The translations under genes were made by a program, and so were the position numbers. The notes beneath the pieces are model-generated. The model worked only from the letters and a program-made list of their open reading frames with translations. It had not been told where the DNA came from and made no database searches. From Watersipora subatra (taxonomy: Eukaryota > Bryozoa > Gymnolaemata > Cheilostomatida > Watersiporidae), in the NCBI RefSeq assembly GCF_963576615.1, contig NC_088712.1:56628010-56692009 (forward strand): a stretch of 64,000 nt of DNA. The letters are read 5' to 3'. This document shows, piece after piece, positions 34,561 to 45,700 of this stretch (position 1 is the first letter of the stretch; each line of letters begins with the position of its first letter).

Positions 34561-35100
34561 TAAAAACTTTGACAGCCTGCACAACAGCAGATTATATATT
34601 ATGCTGGATCTGGTCAGCGGCTACTCTCAAGTGCTCCTGAATGTTGATGCAAGAAGAAATCAGCATTTATATCACATTCCAGCCTTTGGAGGTGAAATTT
34701 CTTGCCCTTTAGGCAGAGCTCTACACTAGACATCTTTCAAAGTATGATGGAGCTGGTAATACATGGTCTTTAGGTAAAACCTCTGCTGCTCTATCTAGAT
34801 GACATCATCAGCATTGCACCAAACTTTGGAACTCGCTTGTACATGTGGAAGTGTTCCAATGGCTACAAGAAATGGGACTCTAGCTCAAACCAGCCAAGTG
34901 CACTTCTGAAGCTTCAATTTTGCTATATTAGTTATGTGGTTACCAAAGAAGGAGTGGATGCTGACCTTGAAAAAGTGCGGGCAGCCTGGGACTAGCCATA
35001 TCCTAGCGGCTCAGAAAGCCGGAAAGCTTCCTGGGTATGGTAGGCTATTACCATCAGTGCATTAGGAGCTTCACTATCATGTCCTGTGAGGCATAAGGCA
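34560..35100 (+). pseudogene. Decayed Ty3/gypsy reverse transcriptase fragment
   Basis: Translated in several frames it shows LDLVSGYSQVLLN, HIPAFGG, LLLYLDDIISIAPNFGT (the YxDD active site) and LKPAKCT, the order of gypsy reverse transcriptase motifs 3 to 6. Stops and frameshifts break every frame. No LTRs were found. Confidence 0.7.
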
Positions 35101-35301
35101 AGATAAGGTATCAAAGAAAAAGTAGATATCAAATATTTTGATATATTTATATATATCAAAATATTTGATATATATATTTATATATAAATATATATTTGCA
35201 CATGTTTGAAATATTTCATATCAAATATTTTAATATATGTTTATATATATTAAAATATTTGATATAATATATATATATATATATATATCGTAAAGTTTTA
35301 A

Positions 35302-35580
35302 TTGAACGCCATGGCGCTTTATTTTCCAAGTGCACTTCTGAAGCCTCAATTCTGCTATCTTAGTTATGTGGTTACCAAAGAAGAAATGGCTACTGACCTT
35401 GAGAACGTGTGGGCAGTCTGGGAGTGGCCATATCCTAGTGCTCGGAAATTTAGAAAGCTTTCTAGTATGGTAGGCTATTACTATAAGTGCATTACGAGCT
35501 TCACTATCAGGTCCTGTTCCAGCGCAAAGCGTCAGGCAATGGAAAGGCATCAAAGTAAAGATAGATATCAAATAGTTTGA
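35302..35580 (+). pseudogene. Second copy of the gypsy RT/RNase H junction
   Basis: A frame with CYLSYVVTKEEMATDLENVW, WPYPSARKFRKLSSMVGYYY repeats the sequence at about 34893-35085 with roughly 85-90% identity. It represents the segment after the YxDD box (YLGYVVTKEG…GMVGYYRKFI type). A local duplication is separated by AT-rich ATATCAAATATTTTGATATA repeats (35110-35290, 35570-35636). Confidence 0.65.
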
Positions 35581-36089
35581 TATATATTTATATATCAAAA
35601 AATTTGATATATATATATCAAATATATATATATATATCGTAAAGATTTTATTGAACGCAATGGCGCTCTATTTTTCAACTCCTCTTCTGTAGCGGCAGTC
35701 CATTGGAGGTGGCGTTCAAATAGAGGCTGGCAGTGTATTTTTCAAATGGCTCGTCAGAATTTTGAGAAGATAAATTTAACCCTTTGTTGGGCCAAAGCGA
35801 ATGTCGCTTATATTTTGCTCTCTCTCTTTCCGGTCAAACAATAATTTGGACAAACAATTATTAAACCTTTGGATAGAATAATTCTGGTAACTTACCTCCA
35901 ACTTGTCAAAAGATCTTTTGTTAGATCTTTCAATACTTGTTTCATTTTAAATTTGGAAACACTTTTTTTATTTTATATCTATATTTAACAATGTTTCATA
36001 AAAGCTCATTGCACTCAATGACATGTTTGCTACAACTTACAGTAAAGCTAGCATTTTATGCGTAATAGAAGTAAAATTACAAGCATCAA

Positions 36090-36211
36090 TAAATTGAAAG
36101 ATTGTAAAGAGAAAAAACGAGAGAAAGAGAGAAAGAAAAAAAGAGAAAGAGCAAATAAGAAAAAAGAAAGAATAAGAGAAAAAGAGAGAAAGCGAGAAAA
36201 AGAGAGAAGAG

Positions 36212-36268
<57 letters not shown>

Positions 36269-36332
36269 AAGAGAGAGAGAAAGGGAAAGAAAGGGAGAGA
36301 AAGGGAGAAAAAGAGAGAGCGAAAGAGAGAGC

Positions 36333-36381
<49 letters not shown>

Positions 36382-36500
36382 AGAGAAAGGAAGAGAGAAG
36401 GAGACATGGAGAGAGGGTGAGAGGGTGAGAGAGCGAGATAGCAAGAGAGCAGAAGAGCTATAAAGCTAAAGAAAGGAGATAGAGAGTGAGAAAGAAAGAA
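36090..36500 (+). repeat. GA-rich microsatellite, about 0.4 kb
   Basis: Runs of (GA)n, GAGAAA and GAAAGA make this strand nearly all purine. The long Arg/Glu/Lys frame and the opposite Ser/Leu frames are products of the repeat. Nothing else was recognised in 35640-37500. Confidence 0.92.
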
Positions 36501-37845
36501 AAAAGAAAGCTAGATGCAGGGGAAAAAAGAAATTTCTTACGCAGGTGCAAAGGTCAAAGTTTCATCAAATGTGTAATAAGATTTTTCTGTCTGTGCTGTG
36601 AGTGGGCTGTATGTCAAATGAAAACAGTTATATCAGTTTGTTTTATCCATTATTTTATACTAAGCGTGTTTTATCCTGCATACCACGTACTGAACCATTT
36701 TAAAGTCATTGTCGTTGCCTTAGACATACATGTAGCTCAAACTCCAACAACTTTAGTTATGCCACAGTTAGATGTTCATAAAGATTGTAAAGAATATTTT
36801 TATAAACATGCTGTGGTGAAATATGAATAGTGTTTTAACAAGTAAATGGAGAAATAGCTTGACTATTTAGACATCAAAAATCTTTTAGAATATTGACTTT
36901 GAAAACATTTTAAGCAGCTAAAAATTAATTCGCTCAATTTATAAAAAGAATTGGTCCATCACATCACGTTGGTGACTATTTACAAAAGGTTTGCATTGAC
37001 ATTTCACAAGCAGGTAAATCTGCACTAAGCAAGAACTTTAGCTCGAATATTTGAACACCTCACCATTTTATGCTGTATCAATATACATGCATTATGTTTA
37101 TTGGTATTTTGATATAGTTCCCTGCTTACTTTTTTAAACCCTTTCAACCTGTTACCACTACTTGGACTATTGAAATGGTTTGTGGTGTTTCCACCAAACC
37201 ACCAGAAACAACTGACAACAGCTGAGTTAATGAATCAAAGAAAAGTATTGTAATGCTAGCAATGAATTATTGTCTTTCTGTCTTTCGCGCTACTTAAATT
37301 TAGCATTGTCATAATTTATTAGGAATAAACTTTGAGCTTTTTAATATTGTAAAAAATAAACAGAGTAGATTGAGTACTTATTATACCCTATATTTTAAGC
37401 CTGCTGCATACTCATTTCTACAAAAGGTTTTAACCAGTAGGTAATATTTGCTGAGCTCACACAACGGCTCTATTAAATAAATTACCAATCTTGTTCATAG
37501 CTGTAATGTACCAAGGTTTGTATTTTTTGATTATTCATGATCATCACACCTGTATGTCACCTGATGCAGCACATTATGTGAATCAACAGTTTTTACAAGC
37601 TAGTGCAGAAATGTTTCTTTGTTATGCTTTCAGTGTAGCAGCCCATAATATTGTTTCTCTTATTGTGTGTCGTCTGATTCATTGCTGACTTGTTTGTGAC
37701 AAAATCTTTCAGTGAAATAAATTAGTCTAGTCTAGCACAGCAAACGGTTAGGAAGCTCCCTGTACATTTCTAATGATAATCAACGTATAAATGAATACAT
37801 TAAATTGGCGACGAAGGAAAAAGTTTTTACGCTAGCCTGGAAAAT

Positions 37846-38516
37846 ATGTCAGCAACAAGTGCAACCACAGCGTCAGCGGTTCTGGTGTATGGTGGGAAGG
37901 TGGAGACGTATTTGAAAAATTTGTGTTTCATGGAACCAAACCGGACAAGAAAAAACATGTGCTCATCATGGGACTGTCAAAAGAGCAATATGAAACGCTG
38001 GCCTGCCTAACTGTATCAAGGAAGCCAAAAGAAGTTGCAGAGGAGTTAATTGAGCTGCTACAAAGGCATTATGGAGCAACAATGAACAAGATGATGGAGC
38101 GGGTGAAATTCAGAGAGGTGAAAAGAAGTCCATCAGAGTCAGTTTCAGAGTTTGTGCTGAAACTACGATCTCAAGCTCGATTGTGTGAGTTTCAGGCTAA
38201 TTTGAAAAAAAATCTGCTAGAACAGTTCCGGATAAGTGTCAGTAGTAAAACAGTTCTGGACAGGACTTTATCAATGCCAGCTGACAGAAAAGCAGACCTT
38301 TCCGAAGCGGTAGCCATAGCTCGACAAGTGGAGATTGAAGAGAAATTAGACTTTATGAGTGTCACCACCCCACTCGCAGTCAATGTCTCAGCTGTAAGGA
38401 AGCAAAGGAGGCATGGTAAGAAATCGTCTACTCCTAGTTTTACAGTTAAGAAGAAAGCATGTTTCCGGTGTATGAGCGAGAAACATCTTAGCAGCAGTAC
38501 AGATTGACCAACGAGG
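37846..38516 (+). pseudogene. gypsy gag with zinc knuckle, frameshifted
   Basis: It starts at [12 protein letters not shown]. Compared with copy B it lacks about 15 bp near 37917, which shifts the frame; the main frame resumes at 37923. Conserved parts are [32 protein letters not shown] and the knuckle [12 protein letters not shown] at about 38505 cuts the knuckle before its last cysteine. Confidence 0.8.
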
Positions 38517-38601
38517 CACCGTAACTGTAACACATGCCACAAAAAAAGGAAACCTTGCGGGATCTAAATTCTGTAATGGAAAACCCAAAAAGTCTACTAG
38601 C

Positions 38602-39798
38602 GTGTCCGCCGTAAACAACCTTGAGTCAAGCGATAGTGACATGTATGCCATTCAGCATATTAGAAGTAAGATGCCTAGATGCTATATCAACATCATGGGT
38701 GAGAGAATTCCATTCGCTCTTGATACTGGAGCCTGCAGCAATATTATTGGTGTTGTCACTTATAATAAGCTGAAGTCCAAGCATAGCATCTCACTGCAAG
38801 CTGTCAATGATGATGACAATCTTTTCGGCTATGGCAGCAAGAGAAAATCCGATTTGTGTGGGTCATTCAGTGCTAATGTTCAATGTGGTCATAAAATGGC
38901 ACATGCTCTTTTCTATGTTTTCATTGGTGTGGCTAAATGCTTGTTATCACATGAAACAGCTGTTAGTCTGTCTTTAGTGTCATATAGTGATAATGTTTTG
39001 TGTAATATTTTTCCTGGCAATTCTGATGACATAATTAAAAGTTTTCCGACAGTTTTCCAAGGCTTGGGTAAGCTCGTAGGATATTACGTCAAATTCCACA
39101 TAGGCCCTACAGTAGAGCCAGTAGCTCAACCTCTTAGGAGAACTCCTTTTTGGAATCAGGGAGGGGTTACGTAGGAAATTAGATGCTATGGTGGGTGAGG
39201 ATGTCATAGAGCAGGTTGTGGGTGTCCCGTCTCAGTGGAGCAGTCCCCTGGTGTGTGTACCTAAAGACAATAGTGACATTAGGGTAATGGTTGACATGCG
39301 AAGGGCAAATAAAGCAATTACGCGTGAACGCCACCCCATTCCCACAATCAAGGAACTGCTTGCTAATTTAGAGGGAGGGAAGGCTCTCTCCCGTTTAGAT
39401 ATGAATCAGGGCTTTAATCAAGTAGAATTAGAGAAAGAATCAAGGATATTACCACTTTCTCCACTCCATTTGGCCTGTATCGCTACAAGCGGTTGACAAT
39501 GGGAGTCAATGCTAGCCCGGAATGTTTTCAGTATATCATCCAGCAGGTTTTGTCAGGTCTAGAGGGCATACAAAACATGGCTGATGATATCTTCTTACAA
39601 GCTAATTTGGTAGAGGAACATGATATAAGGTTGAAGGCTTTGCTTGAGCGACTCAGAGACATTGCTATAACCTTGAACGCGCAGAAATGCCAATTCCGTT
39701 TTAGCAAGGTTAAGTTTCTAGGTTTTATTGTCTCAGATAAAGGTATTTCGGCAGATCCTGAGAAAGTAGAAGCGGTAGTTATGCAACACCTTATGTGA
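38602..39798 (+). pseudogene. gypsy protease and partial reverse transcriptase
   Basis: The protease active site is FALDTGACSNIIG (about 38710-38750). The RT follows with WSSPLVCVPKDNSDIRVMVD, RHPIPTIKELL, LSRLDMNQGFNQVEL and, after a frameshift near 39480, the catalytic box NMADDIFL and FLGFIVSDKGI. A stop at about 39172 and the frameshift break it. The end is a deletion junction to the 3' LTR. Confidence 0.82.
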
Positions 39799-40973
39799 AT
39801 CAACAGTTTTTACAAGCTAGTGCAGAAATGTTTCTTTGTTATGCTTTAAGCGTGGCAGTCCATAATATTGTTTCTTTTATTGTGTGTCGTCTGATTCATT
39901 GCTGACTTGTTTGTGACAAAATCTTTCAGTGAAATAAGTTAGTCTAGTCTAGCCCAGCAAATAGTCAATAAGATCCCTGTACAGTTATAATGATAATCAA
40001 CGTATAAATGAATAAATTAAATTAGCGTACAGGACTATTACTCAGTTTAACACCTAAACACAATCAAGTTAGCTAAAAGGCAAGTACTAGGAGCATCATT
40101 AGCCTTAGTCCAATACAATAGCATAAGAGCGTAACAATAGAGTTACACATTTTTAATCTGAAGCTTTCTCATAGACTTAGAGGCTTATATCCAATCAAGA
40201 AGGAGTGTTACAAAACCAGCCTACACTCATGTCAACCTTTGTCTCTCTCCTTCCCAAAAAGCTAACTTATGATCTCTTTCATAGTGCAGTTCAGGTCAGT
40301 TAACCATGAATAGGCATTTTAGATTAGCTAAACATGATAGCTTTTGATCATGTCTATAAACACATTAGCCACAAGAAAAATGCCCAGTTCACTCAGTGAA
40401 CAATGACAAAAGATGACAAAACATCATGCATTCTCAATCATTGCTAATTATCTGAATAGGTAAAGAACTTTATTTCGATTTGCAGAGATTGTTAAAGTTC
40501 ATTTACACTGCACTAGACAAGTTGATGTCTCTTGCACATGGTACTTCCCTGTAGTAGTCAGATGAGACTTGCTAAACCAGAGGCTCTGTAAGATAGATCT
40601 TATCTCAAGGTTAGTGTGTTAATCCAACGTTTCTAATGTTTACTAATAAAAAAGTTTTGCAAACCTAATGTTATTACAATATGATTGCTTCGTTAACTGT
40701 GCTGTGATTATGTATTTACACTGCTTAGCATAACACAATGTTATTTTAGAAAGTTCTTTTTATGCGTCGGGGTAGCATATTCAGTAAGGTTATTGTATTT
40801 TTACTCGGTTAAAAGCAGGTAGTCTTTGGGAAAATCCCGATTTCCATCAAAATATTTGGTTAATATATTATTGAGTAAAAATACTTGTTAAAATAGTACA
40901 GAAGCAATTAATAGTGTGGTTGTACTTTTTATGGTCTGTGTTGCTAATATTGAAGTGGTGATCAAAATATTTC

Positions 40974-41057
40974 CTGTCTCTACTTGTTAGCCACCTGTCT
41001 CTACTTGTTAGCCACCTGTCTCTACTTGTTAGCCACCTGTCTCTACTTATTAGCCAT
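40974..41057. repeat. 21-bp minisatellite, four copies
   Basis: The unit CTGTCTCTACTTGTTAGCCA plus C occurs four times; the last has TTATT instead of TTGTT and ends in CCAT. Confidence 0.9.
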
Positions 41058-41838
41058 TGTATGAATTACTTTACAAAGAGTCTAATGAACAACACAGAAA
41101 TATTTACAACCTTTTGAAATGTTGTCGGCATATGCACTCTAAAAGCGTGTTTACATTTCTGAAATGTCATTTTATCAAAGTTTTGCTTAATGTTTTTACA
41201 TTTGCACTATGTTGCTGCCACTTTATACAATATATACATTTGTTTGCCATTGCAGTACAAACCGACAATAATAAAAGTCTATCATTATACTGTTATGGTT
41301 TCATAGCACTACTATTTGTATGAAAACATTTTGGCATTTTATATTTCATTGTCATGAGAATTTATCGGAAAACCCCAATAAATTTCAATAAACATGTCAA
41401 TAATATGTTATCGCAAATAATATTGCTCTTTTCTAACAAAAGAAAACAATAGAAATCTGTTATTGCATCTGTTAGTACGAAAAACCAGGACTAAGAAACC
41501 ATCCAAACATAATTATTATTATTTTCATAAATATGGTGTGTTTAAAAGAATTTGTAAAACTTTTTTACAGTTTTAAATTTGTGTATTTAAAATTGTTAAA
41601 AACCATAATCATTTTGCCAAAAAAAACATCTAATATTTGAAGTTATGTGTTCCCGTCACGCTAACTTCTGGCTCTGACATATCAGCTTTACAAATCAGTA
41701 ACAAACAAACTTTATTTGCTCTAATGTCTAAACTTTTTTTGTACATTGTTTGTAACCCTACAGTGGTATGACTATAAAATAGTGATATACTATACTATAT
41801 AGGGATTTACTATAATAACAGTGATATACTATAATATA

Positions 41839-41880
41839 ATAGTGATACTATAAAATAGTGATATTTTATAGTATCACTAT
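41839..41880. repeat. Short palindrome of ATAGTGATACTATAAAAT
   Basis: ATAGTGATACTATAAAAT is followed by a short loop and its exact complement. Degenerate TATACTATA words precede it. Confidence 0.7.
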
Positions 41881-41904
41881 TGATTATAGTATCACGATTC
41901 TAAT

Positions 41905-42066
41905 CTATGGCGGTTTTGTGATGGCGGCGATTAATTGTTCGTTTTTGAGCTTTTAAGAGTTTTTAATCACATATCCTCATATTTTGCACTTACAACACAA
42001 CAGAGTAAGACATGGTGAATCTTTTGATACCAAACAACTGTAATGTGAATTTTGTTGCAAGTAAAC
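41905..42066. mobile_element. TTAA MITE, family T, truncated copy 3
   Basis: This is only the right arm: CAACAGAGTAAGACATGGTG, then GTGAATTTTGTTGCAAG and a TTAA border at 42067-42070. The left half is missing. Confidence 0.75.
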
Positions 42067-42662
42067 GTTTAAAGGAAAGTTAATTTCCTAAAAACTGGAA
42101 AACTTGTCTTATCTCTGATTATGCTATTTATAAATTGAAAGTCCAAAGAGGCAAACTTTCAAGTGCTTATTTTATAATGATCAGATGTGATGCTTTCAGC
42201 ATAGCAAGGGCTGTTAAAAAGTGCATTAAAAATGAGATAGTTGTAACTTGTTTTCTGCATTCATATAGAGAGTTTATTTTCCTGTCACTTGATAATGTTC
42301 ATTCAGCCAAAGCTGCTAATTCCGATGAGCTGCAATTTTCAATTTATGCACTCAATGCTAAAAGTTCTATGAAACTAAAAAACGGAGGGTTTTCAGAAGT
42401 GTGCAGATAGATATTTCTGTTTTTCATAATTAGAAACAGGTAAATGGCAAAATTACTTTTAATTAGGTCATCACATTGCTTGTATTAGGCTGTTGAACAA
42501 AAAGTATTTCAGATTATAATTGGTGTGGCTTTATTAAGCTGAAACCTTTTCAAGCCTTTGTGCTGTTGGATTCAATTGGCGATTTGACATTTCTATAGAA
42601 CAACAATGAAATCCCTTACTCTTGCTAATAATACCTAACATCAATATTTTCTTAGGAGAGGT

Positions 42663-42720
42663 ATGCAAGGGCAGAGCAGGATTCTCCTTCTATTTTTTCT
42701 GCTGCTGAAAGCAAGCGGAG
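42663..42720 (+). CDS. Signal-peptide exon of receptor copy 2
   Basis: [20 protein letters not shown] has a classic n/h/c signal-peptide layout. The exon ends in phase 1 at a GTAAGG donor, matching the phase 1 start at 47736. It lies 0.7 kb outside the duplicated block, which begins at about 43398, so copy 1 must use another first exon or have lost it. Confidence 0.75.
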
Positions 42721-45700
42721 GTAAGGAGATTGAACTTTTCAGAAATACCTAATCATATTTCACATCCTATAATCATAGCTGATGAATCTACATGTACTTC
42801 ACTACATCATTGTTGGTCATCCTTTTTGAAGCCTTGAAATTTTATTTCCTATTAGTTTTATGTCTCTAGGGCTAGCTGTTTAACCTTTTGAACCCTAACA
42901 ACTATTATTCCAGCATTGCGCAGGGTCTGTCAGAAACCTTAACGACGGAATAACGGCTTTTACTTGGCTCTGTTTACAAAAGCTGCTTCTAAGTAACAGT
43001 GTAAACCCATCAATTTAATCCTTGCGCAGGGCATTAGATCAGAATTTTCACTTACATCTTTAACCTTTTTCAAATATTTTTATCTATTTCTTCGTTGTAG
43101 TGACAATTTTTATTGGAATGATATTCAAATATATATGATATATTTGTTTGTCGGTAGGTCATGGATGATTGTGATGCAAATGAAAATTTGTATGATAATA
43201 CTTATAACTTTTCAGTTTATTTCGAGTCATGAAAGAATGATGAACATGTGCTCGATTCATATGATGCTACTGTAAATATTTTTAAGAATTTTAAAAATTG
43301 TACGAATTTTTATGGTTTGTGCCCGAATAACAGTGAAACTTTTTTATGTTTGGTGTCGTTTGCTGTGTATTGCAAATGCACACAGTAAAACACAGGGCCT
43401 TCTGGCTCCCATTCAAGTATTTCGACATCTCACAAAAATATCTACAATCAAAGAGACACAATTAATAATCGTGAAGAGTCAAAAGTGATAAAATTAGTAT
43501 TAGACTTTTGTTGTTGCTGGTAGTACGGTCTTCATTTCCTTAATAGCCTCAAAATATTTCTCCAGTGTTGGATAATTTGCCAAAAACCTTTTCATCTGCA
43601 AGTGTCTTGCAAGCAGTTTTCTAATCACTTATTCTTGGTTCAACGAGATGTTTTATACTGGGTGTTGCAGAAAACTGTTTGCTTTGATTAGTATATTCCA
43701 ATAGTCTTTCTGCAATCTTTTCGAGTATTTCTGGTTGTCCTGTCTTAAAGTACTTCATCGCCTTTTCTACACCTAATCACTATTCTAAAAGCTGGTGAGA
43801 AGTGAGTGTGTGAGTGAGTGAGTGAATGAGTGAGTGAGTGAGTGAGTGAGTGAGTGAGTGAGTGAGTGAGTGAGTGAGTGAGTGAGTGAGTGAGTGTGTG
43901 TGTAAATGATTGAATGAGTGAGTGAGTGAGTGAATGAGTGAGTGACTGAGTGTGCGCACTAGATCTTCGGATCTATTAAATGAGCCATAAATCTCTCCTA
44001 ATAGACAGAGAGTTAGGTACTTTCTTGGTCATTATTACGTTTTTAGTAGATCTCCAGCTATCGTGCCAGCTGTTCTTGAGGATGTGCTGTTTACAACAAA
44101 GCTACTGATGCATAGTCAGTTCTTACTACAGATGTTTGTCTGTATAACTGTAGTTTATAGTGTACTGCTACCTGCGTGATGGTCAAAATTTTTTACAATG
44201 TAACACAGTAATTTCGCTCCCCAGACGAGATAGTCTTGGATTGTTTGCAGACCAGTAGCTCTTGCTTGACTTGCTTTTCAAAGCAGATGGCTTATTGTAT
44301 TGGCAGCTGTACCCAGATTAAACAGTAGCTAATAGCCAGTATGAGCTAGAATACTGTAGGCGCAGTCACTCGAGATCCTTTAGCGCGTCGGATGCTGACT
44401 GTCGCTCCAGATAACAACCAAAGGATCTGTTCTTTAAGCACCGAAGATTCAAAAGTTGCTCTGTCTTGGAATACTTCAAGATAAGTTGTTGGTAGCAGTT
44501 ACCGGCACCCATGAAGGCTCCCAAGCTTTGTGGAAACATTTTTATGGCATCTTTTTTTAAAGTTATGTCGCACTCTAGCAGCAAACGGGTTGCAGTTTGG
44601 TTATAGCTTGTGGGGCTCTTTTCAATTCATGGAATACCTCTTTCAGTCTCTATATGTGAGTGTCTAAGTCTAGGGCAAAACAATGATGTTGTTTCAATAG
44701 ACTCAAAAGTTTCTAGAGTTTCCTGAATTATCTGTAAGTTTCTGGTGGCATTACACTTGAAGATAAACTTACATAAAAGTTTTAAGAATTTGTATCAGAA
44801 AGTATCGGTACTTCTATCATTTGTGGTTGTTTTTAATGTTTGAGGTAATCTGACTACCAGAATGCTTCAAGATTAAAATTGAGAAAATCTGATTGCAACT
44901 AAAATGCTCAGATCAAGCAAAATTGAAATTATGACGTCTAAAATTGCAAAAAAGCCCAACAGAATAGAGAACGCAATAGCCAATATCAACTATCTCTACA
45001 ATAAAAACTAATGACATCATTTCACACGAATTTCTCTTCTGAGCATTTTAATTGTGATCAATTTTTATGGATTTTAATCTTGAAACATCTTGGCAAGCCG
45101 ATCACCGCAAACATTAAAAACAATTGCAAATGGTAAAAAATATTGATAATTTCTGAAAAAATTTCCAAAAATTCTGTCAGTGTTCATTTTTAAGCTCAAA
45201 GTGGCGAGGATGGTGAGGGAGAAGTAGCGCCATGAACTCTTCCATGGCTTCCAACTGGTTGGAATCAAGTGAGGAGTAAAAGCTGCCAGCATATACTCAA
45301 TAGCACAAAAAGTACATAAAGAAAGCGACTGCAAATCTTCACAGAAACTTAAGATGTTGGGACACAGCATTTCTAACTTATGTGTTTCGACAATCTGCAC
45401 CAATAGTTGAACTTAAAATTAAAGTTTTTTAAGTCACATGAAACCGATTTTATTTTCAATGAATTCTTTGAATGAACCAACCACAAATGAGTTTTCATCT
45501 GCAGAAAGTAAAACAGGTTTAACAATGTTTAGCTTACTACTGCTGATCTAGACTAGTGATTTCGAACCAGTATGCTGGGCACACTAGCGTGTCATGAGAA
45601 ATAGTCAGGCAGGTCGTGGAAAATTATCAATAATACTCCTCTTTTAAGTGTCATTTATATTATTATTGGCTGCTATCTATTAATCTGCTAACTTCTTGAT

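Larger units (their letters stand above)
37502..40024 (+). mobile_element. Deleted Ty3/gypsy LTR retrotransposon A
   Basis: A 5' LTR (37502 to about 37805, starting TGTAATGTACCA) is followed by TGGCGACGAAGG, a probable primer-binding site. Then come gag (37846-38516), an aspartic protease and a partial reverse transcriptase (38600-39798), and a 3' LTR fragment (about 39790-40024). The RNase H and integrase regions and the first ~70 bp of the 3' LTR are missing, so RT runs straight into the LTR. A related fragment is at 53729-54885. Confidence 0.85.
40025..42662. other. Intergenic region upstream of receptor copy 2
   Basis: It holds a 21-bp minisatellite (40974-41057), a hairpin (about 41839-41880) and a truncated TTAA MITE (41905-42066). 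The promoter of receptor copy 2 should lie in the last few hundred bases, but no clear TATA box was identified. A 91-residue frame (42135-42410) is not recognisable. Confidence 0.5.

Noticed and set aside
36058..36444. Long Arg/Glu-rich and Ser/Leu-rich frames
   Set aside because: They are translations of a GA microsatellite in several frames and not genes.
36486..36830. 114-residue frame after the GA tract
   Set aside because: It begins inside the microsatellite and shows no family features.
42135..42410. 91-residue frame upstream of receptor copy 2
   Set aside because: No recognisable domain, no splice or promoter support, and no counterpart in copy 1.
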